NCBI RefSeq assembly: GCF_001514235.1
Contig: NZ_KQ948926.1
Span: forward strand, 32,330 to 96,329
Source: Streptomyces caeruleatus
Lineage (GTDB): Bacteria > Actinomycetota > Actinomycetes > Streptomycetales > Streptomycetaceae
Length of the DNA: 64,000 nucleotides
Reading direction: 5' to 3'
Shown: positions 53,572 to 62,803 of the stretch, piece by piece
Position numbering within the stretch: position 1 is the stretch's first letter
How the letters are laid out: every line of letters begins with the position of its first letter
Notes under the pieces: generated by a model
What the model was told of the DNA's origin: nothing
Seen by the model: the letters and a program-made list of their open reading frames with translations, nothing else
Databases searched by the model: none
Made by a program: the position numbers and the translations under genes

Positions 53572-53861
53572 GTCAACAGGTCCGTTTATCGAACGTGAAC
53601 TCCCGGTCAACGAACGATTTCCGGCCAACTTCCTGACGCGGTCCTGACAGAAACCGCAGTCACCTGCCACTCTTCCCACGGCCGCGCCACAGCAACCCCA
53701 CAGCACCGTCACACGGCGGTGCCCGCGGCTGTACTCCCGCACGCGCACGTCCGTTACCGCACGCGCTCGTCGTTCTGCGTACCACCACGTATCGCCCGGA
53801 CGGCCCACCCGCCGGCCGGTCTCCCCTGGCCGCGTGATCCGCGGCCGCGCAGAAGGAGTCA
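53572..53861 (+). promoter_or_regulatory. 290-bp leader of the first M4 protease gene
   Basis: No gene seen. Around 53617-53650 it reads CCGGCCAACTTCCTGAC...CTGACAG, which resembles TGGCCAACATCACC...CTGACATG before the second protease gene (56021-56050). The shared blocks may be a common promoter or operator. The ribosome site AAGGAG is 6 bp before the GTG at 53862. Confidence 0.4.
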
Positions 53862-55916
53862 GTGTTGAGAGACAGTTCCTCCCACAGACGCACCCCCCAC
53901 ACGGCGTCCCGCAGGGCCGCCGCCGTCGCCCTCGTCGGCGTCTCCGCCCTGATCGCCGCGGCCGTCCAGTCGGGCGCCGCCACCGCAGCCCCGGAGAAGG
54001 CACCGTCGGCCGCGGGCAAGGTCATACCGGGCGCGGAGTCCGTCAAGCTGTCCCCCGCCCAGCGCGCCGAGCTGATACGCGAGGCCAACGCCACGAAGGC
54101 GGACACCGCCAGGGACCTGGGCCTCGGCGCCAAGGAGAAGCTGGTCGTCCGTGACGTCGTCAAGGACGGCGACGGCACGGTCCACACCCGCTACGAGCGG
54201 ACGTACGACGGTCTGCCCGTCCTCGGCGGCGACCTGGTCGTCGAGACCACGAAGTCCGGCGCCACCAAGGACGTCGTGAAGGCGACCCGCGCCGCCATCA
54301 AGCCGGCGACCACGACCGCCGCCGTCCCCGCCGCGAAGGCCCAGAAGCAGGCGCTGGCCGCGGCGAAGGCGGAGGACGCCAAGAGCCCGGACGTCAACAA
54401 GGCGCCGCGCAAGGTGATCTGGGCCGCGAACGGCAAGCCGACCCTCGCCTACGAGACGGTCGTCGGCGGCCTCCAGGAGGACGGCACCCCGAACGAGCTG
54501 CACGTCGTCACCGACGCGGCCACGGGCGCCAAGCTGTACGAGTACCAGGCCATCGAGACCGGTACCGGCAACACGATGTACAGCGGCTCGGTGACGCTCG
54601 GCACCACGCAGTCCGGGTCGACGTACAACCTGACCGACGGCGCGCGCGGCAACCACAAGACGTACAACCTCAACCGCGGCACCTCGGGCACCGGCACGCT
54701 GTTCTCCGGCGCCGACGACATCTGGGGCGACGGCAACCCGTCCAACGCGGAGACGGCGGGCGCCGACGCGCACTACGGTGCCGCGCTGACGTGGGACTAC
54801 TACAAGAACGTGCACGGGCGCAGCGGCATCCGGGGCGACGGCGTGGGCGCCTACTCCCGGGTCCACTACGGCAACAACTACGTCAACGCGTTCTGGTCCG
54901 ACAGCTGCTTCTGCATGACCTACGGCGACGGCTCGGGCAACACCCACCCGCTGACGTCGATCGACGTGGCCGGCCACGAGATGACCCACGGCGTCACCTC
55001 CAACACCGCGGGCCTGGTCTACAGCGGCGAGTCCGGCGGCCTGAACGAGGCGACCTCCGACATCTTCGGTTCGACCGTCGAGTTCTACGCGGGCAACTCC
55101 TCCGACGTCGGTGACTACCTCATCGGCGAGGAGATCGACATCAACGGCGACGGCACCCCGCTGCGCTACATGGACCGGCCGAGCCAGGACGGCGCGTCGA
55201 AGGACGCCTGGTACTCGGGTATCGGTTCGATCGACGTGCACTACTCGTCGGGCCCGGCGAACCACTTCTTCTACCTGCTGAGCGAGGGCAGCGGCACCAA
55301 GACCATCAACGGTGTCACCTACAACTCGCCCACCTCGGACGGCCTTCCGGTCACCGGCATCGGCCGGGACAAGGCGGAGAAGATCTGGTTCCGCGCGCTG
55401 ACCACCAAGTTCACCTCGAACACCAACTACGCGGCCGCCCGCACCGGCACCCTCGCGGCCACCGGTGAGCTGTACGGCACCACGAGCGCCGAGTACAAGG
55501 CGGTCCAGGACGCCTGGGCGGGCGTCAACGTGGGCGCGCGCTCCGACGGGGGCGGCGGCGGTGGCGGTACGTCCTTCGAGAGCGGCACCGACGTGGCGAT
55601 CCCGGACCGGGGCGCGGCGGTCACCTCGCCGATCACCGTCTCCGGGCGGACCGGCAACGCGCCGTCCAACCTCCAGGTCGCGGTGGACATCGTCCACACC
55701 TACATCGGTGACCTCAAGGTGGACCTGGTCGCCCCCGACGGCACGGCGTACACACTGAAGGCGTACGGGACCGGCGGCAGCGCGGACAACCTGAACACCA
55801 CGTACACGGTGAACGCGTCCTCCGAAGCCGCCAACGGCGTCTGGCAGTTGCGGGTCCAGGACAACGCGGCCGTCGACACCGGCTACATCAACAGCTGGAA
55901 GCTCACCTTCCCGTAG
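53862..55916 (+). CDS. secreted thermolysin-family (M4) neutral metalloprotease with C-terminal P domain
   Basis: A 684-residue preproenzyme. The signal runs ASRRAAAVALVGVSALIAAA. An FTP/PepSY-type propeptide (residues 60-200; LVVRDVVKDGDGTVHTRYER) precedes the zinc protease. The zinc site is AGHEMTHGVTSNTAGL with the third ligand Glu in GGLNEATSDIFG; the catalytic His is in MDVHYSSGPANHFF-type IDVHYSSGPANHFFYL. After a Gly-rich linker the last 120 residues form a proprotein-convertase P domain (DVAIPDRGAAVTSPITVSG to INSWKLTFP). GTG at 53862. A paralogue without the P domain follows. Confidence 0.95.
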   Translation: MLRDSSSHRRTPHTASRRAAAVALVGVSALIAAAVQSGAATAAPEKAPSAAGKVIPGAESVKLSPAQRAELIREANATKADTARDLGLGAKEKLVVRDVVKDGDGTVHTRYERTYDGLPVLGGDLVVETTKSGATKDVVKATRAAIKPATTTAAVPAAKAQKQALAAAKAEDAKSPDVNKAPRKVIWAANGKPTLAYETVVGGLQEDGTPNELHVVTDAATGAKLYEYQAIETGTGNTMYSGSVTLGTTQSGSTYNLTDGARGNHKTYNLNRGTSGTGTLFSGADDIWGDGNPSNAETAGADAHYGAALTWDYYKNVHGRSGIRGDGVGAYSRVHYGNNYVNAFWSDSCFCMTYGDGSGNTHPLTSIDVAGHEMTHGVTSNTAGLVYSGESGGLNEATSDIFGSTVEFYAGNSSDVGDYLIGEEIDINGDGTPLRYMDRPSQDGASKDAWYSGIGSIDVHYSSGPANHFFYLLSEGSGTKTINGVTYNSPTSDGLPVTGIGRDKAEKIWFRALTTKFTSNTNYAAARTGTLAATGELYGTTSAEYKAVQDAWAGVNVGARSDGGGGGGGTSFESGTDVAIPDRGAAVTSPITVSGRTGNAPSNLQVAVDIVHTYIGDLKVDLVAPDGTAYTLKAYGTGGSADNLNTTYTVNASSEAANGVWQLRVQDNAAVDTGYINSWKLTFP

Positions 55917-55948
55917 GCCCGTTCGCGGTCTGCCCCTGACAGGGCGTC

Positions 55949-55977
55949 GTCTCGGTGGGTTCAACTCCCGCCGGGAC
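55949..55977 (+). terminator. hairpin after the first M4 protease gene
   Basis: GTCTCGGTGGG (55949-55959) pairs with CCCGCCGGGAC (55967-55977) with two G-U pairs and a 7-base loop. It lies 33 bp after the stop. Confidence 0.65.
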
Positions 55978-56127
55978 GGCGTCCGTTCATATCTCTGAAA
56001 CATTTACCGGACAGTCAAGTTTTGGCCAACATCACCGCCCCCTCCTGACATGTACGCGTCCTAGGTGTCACTCTCCTTGCACCCGCCGCACAAGCACCAC
56101 AGCACTTCCCCCACAAAAGGAGCTCGT

Positions 56128-57792
56128 GTGACCCCCCTCTACGCGCGTCACAAGCGGACCACTCTGGCCATCGCCACCGCAGTCGCGGCCGGAGCCCTGC
56201 TCACCACCGGTCTGAGCACCGGCACTTCGGCCGCGGCCCCCGCGGACGCCGGCGGCAAGGCCGCCCCGCTCGCCGTCCCGGTCGCGCTGGCCCCCGCGGC
56301 CCGCACCGCCCTCATCCAGGACCAGCAGGCCGAGGCGACGAAGACCGCCGACGAGATAGGCCTCGGCGCCCAGGAGAAGCTGGTCGTCAAGGACGTCGTC
56401 AAGGACGCGGACGGCACCGTCCACACCCGTTACGAGCGCACCTACGCGGGCCTGCCCGTTCTCGGCGGCGACCTGGTCGTCCACGAGTCGGCGTCCGGCG
56501 CGAACAAGGGCGTCACCAGAGCGACGAAGGCCACCATCAAGGTCGCCTCGCTCAAGCCGGCCATCACCGCCGCCAAGGCCGAGGGCCAGGCCGTGAAGCT
56601 GGCCAAGGCGGCCGGCTCGGAGAAGACCGCCGCGGACCAGGCGCCCCGCAAGGTGATCTGGGCCGCGAACGGCAAGCCGACCCTCGCCTTCGAGACCGTC
56701 GTCGGCGGCCTCCAGGACGACGGCACCCCGAACGAGCTGCACGTCATCACCGACGCGGCCACCGGCAAGAAGCTCTACGAGTACCAAGGCATCGAGACCG
56801 GCACCGGCAAGAGCCTCTACTCGGGCACGGTCACCCTCGGCACCACCCAGTCGGGCTCGACGTACAACCTCACCGACGGCGCGCGCGGCGGCCACAAGAC
56901 GTACAACAAGGCCCGCAGCACCAGTTCCTCCGCCGGGACGCTGTTCACGGACGCGGACGACACCTGGGGCACCGGCGCGGCCTCCAGCTCCTCCACCGAC
57001 CAGACCGCCGCCGTCGACGCGGCCTACGGCGCGCAGGAGACCTGGGACTACTACAAGAACACCTTCGGCCGCAGCGGCATCAAGAACGACGGCAAGGCCG
57101 CCTACTCCCGCGTCCACTACGGCAACGCCTACGTCAACGCCTTCTGGGACGACAGCTGCTTCTGCATGACCTACGGCGACGGCGAGGGCAACACCAACCC
57201 GCTGACCTCGCTGGACGTGGCCGGCCACGAGATGACCCACGGCGTCACCTCCAACACGGCGGGCCTGAACTACTCGGGCGAGTCCGGCGGCCTCAACGAG
57301 GCGACCTCCGACATCTTCGGCACGGCGGTCGAGTTCTACGCGGGCAACTCCTCCGACGTCGGTGACTACCTCATCGGCGAGGAGATCGACATCAACGGCG
57401 ACGGCACCCCGCTGCGCTACATGGACAAGCCGAGCAAGGACGGTTCGTCGGCCGACAACTGGTCGTCGTCGCTCGGCGGCATGGACGTCCACTACTCGTC
57501 CGGCCCCGCGAACCACTTCTTCTACCTCCTGTCGGAGGGCAGCGGCGCCAAGACGATCAACGGGGTGAGCTACAACTCGCCGACGTCCAACGGCTCGACG
57601 GTCACCGGCATCGGCCGCGCCAAGGCCGCCGCGATCTGGTACAAGGCGCTGACCGAGTACATGACGTCGACGACCAACTACAAGGCCGCCCGTACGGCGA
57701 CCCTGAACGCGGCGTCCGCCCTGTACGGCGGCACCGGCAGCACGGAGTACAAGGCCGTCGCGGCGGCCTGGTCCGGCGTCAACGTCAGCTGA
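56128..57792 (+). CDS. secreted thermolysin-family (M4) neutral metalloprotease, short form
   Basis: A 554-residue paralogue of the previous protease. Signal: TTLAIATAVAAGALLTTGLS. The propeptide has LVVKDVVKDADGTVHTRYER, almost the same as its neighbour. The zinc site AGHEMTHGVTSNTAGLNYSG and GGLNEATSDIFG are intact, and the catalytic His is in MDVHYSSGPANHFFYL. It ends at the protease domain (AAAWSGVNVS) with no P domain. GTG at 56128 follows AAAGGAG; the frame continues upstream without a signal. A strong terminator follows. Confidence 0.95.
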   Translation: MTPLYARHKRTTLAIATAVAAGALLTTGLSTGTSAAAPADAGGKAAPLAVPVALAPAARTALIQDQQAEATKTADEIGLGAQEKLVVKDVVKDADGTVHTRYERTYAGLPVLGGDLVVHESASGANKGVTRATKATIKVASLKPAITAAKAEGQAVKLAKAAGSEKTAADQAPRKVIWAANGKPTLAFETVVGGLQDDGTPNELHVITDAATGKKLYEYQGIETGTGKSLYSGTVTLGTTQSGSTYNLTDGARGGHKTYNKARSTSSSAGTLFTDADDTWGTGAASSSSTDQTAAVDAAYGAQETWDYYKNTFGRSGIKNDGKAAYSRVHYGNAYVNAFWDDSCFCMTYGDGEGNTNPLTSLDVAGHEMTHGVTSNTAGLNYSGESGGLNEATSDIFGTAVEFYAGNSSDVGDYLIGEEIDINGDGTPLRYMDKPSKDGSSADNWSSSLGGMDVHYSSGPANHFFYLLSEGSGAKTINGVSYNSPTSNGSTVTGIGRAKAAAIWYKALTEYMTSTTNYKAARTATLNAASALYGGTGSTEYKAVAAAWSGVNVS

Positions 57793-57810
57793 CGCAGGTC
57801 CGATCGCAGG

Positions 57811-57847
57811 GGCGGCACCCGGGACGAAGGCATCCCCGGGTGCCGCC
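57811..57847 (+). terminator. terminator after the second M4 protease gene
   Basis: GGCGGCACCCGGG (57811-57823) pairs perfectly with CCCGGGTGCCGCC (57835-57847) with an 11-base loop, 19 bp after the stop and 16 bp before the DUF1990 start. Confidence 0.85.
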
Positions 57848-57862
57848 TTACGCTTGGGACCC

Positions 57863-58372
57863 ATGTCCTTCACGTACGACGCCGTCGGCGCGACCCGGGA
57901 GAACGGCTTCTGCCCGCCCGGCTTCCACCCCTTGCACGTGCGCACCCGCATCGGCGAGGGCGAGGGGGTCTTCCGCAGGGCCGCCGAGGCGGTGATGACC
58001 TGGGAGATGCACCGCGCGATGGGCGTCGGCATCGACGCGGCGTCCGACCGCGCGGCCCCCGACGTCGACGTCACCGTCACCCTCGCGGGCCTGATCAAGG
58101 CCCCGTGCCGGGTGATCTGGACGGCCCAGGAGCACCGTCGCGTCGGCTGGGCCTACGGCACGCTCTCGGGCCATCCCGAGTGCGGCGAGGAGGCGTTCCT
58201 CGTCGAGCGCACGGGCGACGGCACGGTCTGGCTGACCGTGCGCGCCTTCAGCCGGGCGGCGAAGTGGTACGCCCGAGCGGGCGGCCCGGCGACCCGCGGC
58301 CTGCAGCACGCGTACGCACGACGGTGCGGCGCGATACTGCGCAGGCTGTGCGAGGACGCGGCCGAGGACTGA
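57863..58372 (+). CDS. DUF1990 domain protein
   Basis: A 169-residue protein with the DUF1990 pattern: FTYDAVGATRENGFCPPGFH, IGEGEGVFRRAAEAVMTWEMH, then RRVGWAYGTLSGHPECGEEAF and RAFSRAAKWYARAGGPATR. Function is unknown; the fold is START-like according to family knowledge. ATG at 57863, just after the terminator, so the promoter must lie within or before the hairpin, or expression relies on read-through. No signal peptide. Confidence 0.88.
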   Translation: MSFTYDAVGATRENGFCPPGFHPLHVRTRIGEGEGVFRRAAEAVMTWEMHRAMGVGIDAASDRAAPDVDVTVTLAGLIKAPCRVIWTAQEHRRVGWAYGTLSGHPECGEEAFLVERTGDGTVWLTVRAFSRAAKWYARAGGPATRGLQHAYARRCGAILRRLCEDAAED

Positions 58373-58387
58373 CTCCGCCGCGGCCAG

Positions 58388-61006
58388 TTACCGCAGCAGG
58401 ACCCCCGCCCCTTCCCCCACCCCCTCCGAGGGCACCGCCACCAGCCCCAGCTCCGCACCCGACGCGAGCAGCCGGTGGGCCGGGAGGATGCGGACCGTGT
58501 AGCCGTACGGTCCCGTGCGGTCCAGGGCCAGGGGGCCCTCGTAGAGCCAGCGTCCCTCGGTGTCCGGGCCGCCGACCGGTTTCAGCGGGACCGTCGCGGC
58601 GTCCGCGATGCGGTCCTGCGAGTCGACGCGGCCCGAGACCGCCTGGACCTCCACGTCGTCCGGTCCGAGCTCGCCGAGCCCCACGCGGACCCGGAGGCTG
58701 AGGGTCGAGCCGAGTTCCGCGGTGGGGGTCGCCGTCGTCGTCTCGACGTGGTCGACGGTGACGCCGTGCCAGGCCGAGCGCACCCGCGTCTTCCAGCCCG
58801 CCAGCTCACGCGCCGCGTCCGGGGTCATCGCGCGATGGGCGTGCGCGGCCGGCGTGTAGAGGCGCTCCACGTACTCGCGGACCATCCTGCCCGCCAGGAC
58901 CTTCGGGCCGAGCAGGGTGAGGGTCTGGCGGACCATCTCGATCCAGCGGTCCGGCAGACCGTCCTGGCCCCGCTCGTAGAAGCGGGGGGTGACCCGCTGT
59001 TCCAGCAGGTCGTAGAGGGCCGCCGCCTCCACGTCGTCGCGGTGGTCGGGGTCGGTGCCGGTGCCGTCCGCCGTGGGGATCGCCCAGCCGAAGTCGGGCT
59101 GGAACCACTCGTCCCACCAGCCGTCCAGGACGGAGAGGTTGAGGCAGCCGTTGAGCGCGGCCTTCATTCCGCTCGTCCCGCAGGCCTCCAGGGGGCGCAG
59201 GGGGTTGTTCAGCCAGATGTCGCAGCCCGGGTACAGCTTCTGGGCCATCGCCATGCCGTAGTCCGGCAGGAACACGATCCGGTGCCGCACGCGCGGGTCG
59301 TCCGCGAACCGCACCAGCTCCTGCACCAGCCGCTTCCCGCCGTCGTCCGCCGGGTGCGCCTTGCCCGCCACCACGATCTGGATCGGACGCTCCGGGTGCA
59401 GGAGCAGGTCCATCAGACGGTCGCGGTCGCGGAGCATCAGCGTCAGCCGCTTGTACGACGGGACGCGGCGGGCGAATCCGATCGTCAGGACGTCGGGGTC
59501 CAGGACGCCGTCGATCCAGCCCAACTCGGCTGTCCCGGCGCCGCGTTGCCGCCAGGAGGCGCGCAGCCGCTCCCGTACCTCCGCCACCAGCTGTTCGCGC
59601 AGGTTGCGGCGCAGCTCCCAGATGTCCTGGTCGGGGATCTCCGCGACGGCGTCCCAGCGGTCCGAGCCGCCGACCGTCATGGCGTCCTCGGTGCGCTGCA
59701 CGCCGATCTGCCGGGCGCCCAGGCGGAAGACCTCGGGGGCGACCCAGGTCGGGGCGTGGACGCCGTTGGTGACCGAGGTGATGGGGACCTCGTCGGGGTC
59801 GAATCCCGGCCAGAGTCCGGAGAACATCTCGCGGCTGACGTTGCCGTGGAGGAGGGAGACCCCGTTCGCCCGCTGGCCGAGGCGCAGACCCATCACGGCC
59901 ATGTTGAAGAGGTTCGGTTCGCCGCCGGGGTAGGTCTCCATGCCGAGCTGGAGGATGCGGCCGACCTCGATGGTCGGGAGTTCGGCGGCGGGCCCGAAGT
60001 GGTGGGCGACCAGTTCGCGGTCGAAGCGGTCGATGCCGGCCGGGACGGGCGTGTGGGTGGTGAAGACCGTGCCGGCGCGGACGGCCTCCAGCGCCGGATC
60101 GAAGTCCAGCCCCTCGGCGCACAGCTCGGCGATGCGCTCCAGGCCGAGGAAGCCGGCATGCCCCTCGTTGGTGTGGAAGACCTCGGGTTCGGGATGGCCG
60201 GTCAGCCGGCAGTACGTCCGGACCGCCCGCACACCCCCTATGCCCAGCAGCATCTCCTGGAGCAGCCGGTGCTCGCTGCCACCGCCGTAGAGCCGGTCGG
60301 TCACCCCGCGCTCGCCGAGGTCGTTCTCCTCGACGTCCGAGTCGAGCATCAGCAGCGGGACGCGGCCGACCTGGGCCAGCCAGACCCGGGCGTGCAGCGA
60401 CCTGCCGCCGGGCAGGGCGAGGGAGACCTGCGTGGGGGTGCCGTCGGGTTCCTTCAGAAGGGCGAGCGGCAGCTCGTTGGGGTCGAGGACCGGGTAGTGC
60501 TCCTGCTGCCAGCCGTCCCGGGACAGGGTCTGGCGGAAGTAGCCGTGCCGGTACAGCAGCCCGACCCCGATGAGCGGTACGCCGAGGTCGCTGGCCGCCT
60601 TGAGGTGGTCGCCGGCGAGGATGCCGAGGCCGCCGGAGTACTGGGGCAGGGCGGCCGTGATGCCGAACTCCGGCGAGAAGTAGGCGACGGCGGCGGGGAG
60701 TTCGGCGGAGTGCTCCTGGTACCAGCGGTCGCCGCCGACGTAGTCGCCCAGGTCCCCAGCCACGGCGGTCAGCCGGCGCAGGAAGCGGCGGTCCTCCGCC
60801 AGCTCCGCGAGCCGCCCGGGCGACACGCTGCCCAGCAGCCGGACGGGGTCGTTGCCCGAGGCGGCCCAGCCCTCGGGGTCGACGGACTGGAAGAGATCGC
60901 GGGTCTCCGTGTGCCAGGACCAGCGCAGATTGCGTGCGAGGTCGCTCAGGGGCCGGAGGGGTGCGGGGAGGACTGGACGGACGGTGAATCGACGGATCGC
61001 CTTCAC
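58388..61006 (-). CDS. glgP: alpha-glucan (glycogen/maltodextrin) phosphorylase
   Basis: An 872-residue PLP enzyme releasing glucose 1-phosphate from alpha-1,4-glucans. The N-terminal DUF3417-type segment is seen (PLSDLARNLRWSWHTETRDL). The catalytic part includes YFSPEFGITAALPQYSGGLG, VFHTNEGHAGFLGLERIAEL, and the PLP-lysine region EACGTSGMKAALNG. It is the TIGR02094 long form. GTG at 61006 follows GAGGGGGAA. It faces convergently the DUF1990 gene. In Streptomyces it acts alongside GlgE and GlgX in glucan metabolism. Confidence 0.95.
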   Translation of the reverse strand: MKAIRRFTVRPVLPAPLRPLSDLARNLRWSWHTETRDLFQSVDPEGWAASGNDPVRLLGSVSPGRLAELAEDRRFLRRLTAVAGDLGDYVGGDRWYQEHSAELPAAVAYFSPEFGITAALPQYSGGLGILAGDHLKAASDLGVPLIGVGLLYRHGYFRQTLSRDGWQQEHYPVLDPNELPLALLKEPDGTPTQVSLALPGGRSLHARVWLAQVGRVPLLMLDSDVEENDLGERGVTDRLYGGGSEHRLLQEMLLGIGGVRAVRTYCRLTGHPEPEVFHTNEGHAGFLGLERIAELCAEGLDFDPALEAVRAGTVFTTHTPVPAGIDRFDRELVAHHFGPAAELPTIEVGRILQLGMETYPGGEPNLFNMAVMGLRLGQRANGVSLLHGNVSREMFSGLWPGFDPDEVPITSVTNGVHAPTWVAPEVFRLGARQIGVQRTEDAMTVGGSDRWDAVAEIPDQDIWELRRNLREQLVAEVRERLRASWRQRGAGTAELGWIDGVLDPDVLTIGFARRVPSYKRLTLMLRDRDRLMDLLLHPERPIQIVVAGKAHPADDGGKRLVQELVRFADDPRVRHRIVFLPDYGMAMAQKLYPGCDIWLNNPLRPLEACGTSGMKAALNGCLNLSVLDGWWDEWFQPDFGWAIPTADGTGTDPDHRDDVEAAALYDLLEQRVTPRFYERGQDGLPDRWIEMVRQTLTLLGPKVLAGRMVREYVERLYTPAAHAHRAMTPDAARELAGWKTRVRSAWHGVTVDHVETTTATPTAELGSTLSLRVRVGLGELGPDDVEVQAVSGRVDSQDRIADAATVPLKPVGGPDTEGRWLYEGPLALDRTGPYGYTVRILPAHRLLASGAELGLVAVPSEGVGEGAGVLLR

Positions 61007-61339
61007 GGTTCCCCCTCGGGCAGCGCGCGGCAGGGGACACACGGCGGTGTGCGTCCCGTCATCGTCCCCGACGGTATCGGTATGCGGGGCTTCGTAACCA
61101 CCGTGCGTTTTAGGGGTGTCTGACGGAGGCGAAAAAGCGGAGTACGTCCGAAAAGCACCGCAACCTTCACACGCCCGCTACACATCCCCCATGGCCGATA
61201 TGGCCGATTCCGCCCCCGTAGGCGTCCTTGTGGCGACTTCTCGCCTCACGAGAGGGTGACGGTGGCGCACCGGTCCGGGCGGGGTGCACCCCGTGCTCCA
61301 GGGCTGCCGTGCGCCGAGTTGAGGAGGGGAACTCACACC
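61007..61339. other. 333-bp gene-free divergent region between glgP and the subtilisin gene
   Basis: Holds the promoters of both genes. A direct repeat ATGGCCGAT-ATGGCCGATT is near 61191-61209. No riboswitch or strong palindrome was recognised. The ribosome site GAGGAGGGG for the subtilisin gene is 10 bp before its ATG. Confidence 0.4.
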
Positions 61340-62542
61340 ATGGCACGGACGCGCATACGACGTCTGCGCCGGGCAGGGGGTCTGACCGCGGTGGCCTGTG
61401 TCGCCGCGCTGTCGGCCAGCACCATGCCCGCGCACGCCGCACCCGAGGGGCGGATACTCGGCGCCGGTGAACCCGGCTCCGTCAGCGGCAGTTACCTGGT
61501 GACACTCAAGGGAGGAACGAAGGCTCCGTCGGCGGCCGGAAAGAGCCTCGCCGACAAGTACGGGGCGAAAATAAGCCACACCTACGGCACGGTCCTCAAC
61601 GGCTACGCCGTGCGGGCCAACGAAAGACAGGCCAGGCGGCTCGCGGCGGACTCCCGGGTGGCCTCGGTCGTCCAGGACACCCGGGTGACCCTGGAGCACA
61701 ACCAGAAGAACCCGCCGTCCTGGGGCCTCGACCGCATCGACCAGGCCGACCTGCCACTGGACCGCAGCTACACCTGGCCCGAGTCCGCGGGCGCCGGAGT
61801 GACGGTGTACGTGATCGACACCGGCATCCGCGTCTCGCACAAGGACTTCGGCGGCCGGGCGAGCTACGGCTGGGACTTCGTCGGGGGCGACCGGACCGCG
61901 AGCGACGGCAACGGCCACGGCACCCATGTCGCCGGCACCATCGCGGGCAAGCAGTACGGCGTCGCCAAGAACGCCAAGGTCGTCGCCGTACGCGTCCTCG
62001 ACAACGCCGGTGGCGGCACCACCGCCCAGGTCATCGCGGGCATCGACTGGGTGACCAGGCACGCGAGGAAGCCGGCGGTGGCCAACGTCAGTCTCGGCGG
62101 CTACCGCAACGCGCAGCTGGACGCAGCCGTACGCAACTCCATCGCCTCCGGCGTCACCTACACGGTCGCGGCGGGCAACGACGGGCTGCCGGCCGGCCTG
62201 TACTCCCCCGCGGCGGTGAAGGAGGCCATCACCGTGGGCGCCACCGACAAACAGGACGCGCGGGCGGGCTTCTCCAACTTCGGTCCGGTCCTGGACCTGT
62301 TCGCCCCGGGCGTCTCGATCACCTCCGCGTCGTACGCGAGCGACACCGGCAAGGCGACCTACTCCGGTACGTCGATGGCGTCGCCGCACGCCGCTGGGGT
62401 GGCCGCGCTCTATCTGGCGGATCACCCGAAGGCGTGGCCCGCGCAGGTTTCCAAGGCCCTTGTGGCACAAGCCGGGTCCGGCAAGGTCTCCGGGCGGGGG
62501 CTCGGTTCGCCGAACAAACTCCTGCAGGTACCGGGCTCGTAG
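61340..62542 (+). CDS. secreted subtilisin-family (S8) serine protease
   Basis: A 400-residue preproenzyme. The signal ends near MPAHAAPEG (residue 34). An I9 inhibitor propeptide follows (YLVTLKGGTKAPS to SVVQDTRVT, about residues 50-120). The mature proteinase-K-like domain has Asp in VYVIDTGIRVSH, His in GNGHGTHVAGT, the oxyanion Asn in AAGNDG, and Ser in SGTSMASPHAAGVAAL. ATG at 61340. It has no C-terminal extra domain. A strong terminator follows. Confidence 0.95.
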   Translation: MARTRIRRLRRAGGLTAVACVAALSASTMPAHAAPEGRILGAGEPGSVSGSYLVTLKGGTKAPSAAGKSLADKYGAKISHTYGTVLNGYAVRANERQARRLAADSRVASVVQDTRVTLEHNQKNPPSWGLDRIDQADLPLDRSYTWPESAGAGVTVYVIDTGIRVSHKDFGGRASYGWDFVGGDRTASDGNGHGTHVAGTIAGKQYGVAKNAKVVAVRVLDNAGGGTTAQVIAGIDWVTRHARKPAVANVSLGGYRNAQLDAAVRNSIASGVTYTVAAGNDGLPAGLYSPAAVKEAITVGATDKQDARAGFSNFGPVLDLFAPGVSITSASYASDTGKATYSGTSMASPHAAGVAALYLADHPKAWPAQVSKALVAQAGSGKVSGRGLGSPNKLLQVPGS

Positions 62543-62568
62543 CGGCCACTTATCGGCCAAGTGCGGGC

Positions 62569-62599
62569 ACCGGCCCCGTTCCTGAGGAACGGGGCCGGT
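62569..62599 (+). terminator. terminator after the subtilisin gene
   Basis: ACCGGCCCCGTTCC-TGA-GGAACGGGGCCGGT, a perfect 14-bp stem followed by CTTGTGTG. Confidence 0.9.
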
Positions 62600-62803
62600 C
62601 TTGTGTGTAGACATACGCGTGAGTAGTTAACAAAGTGCCGGATTGCGTACCCGAATAGGGTGGGAAGGCTCCTCCGGTACACCACACCTGTGCGCCCCCG
62701 GGCGCGCCCCCACGCGGCGAAGCCGCACAGCTGTACAGCACCACGCAGGACCCACCTCCCCACAGCCATCCGCCCACCCAAGATGACGCGGACAGGAGCG
62801 GTC

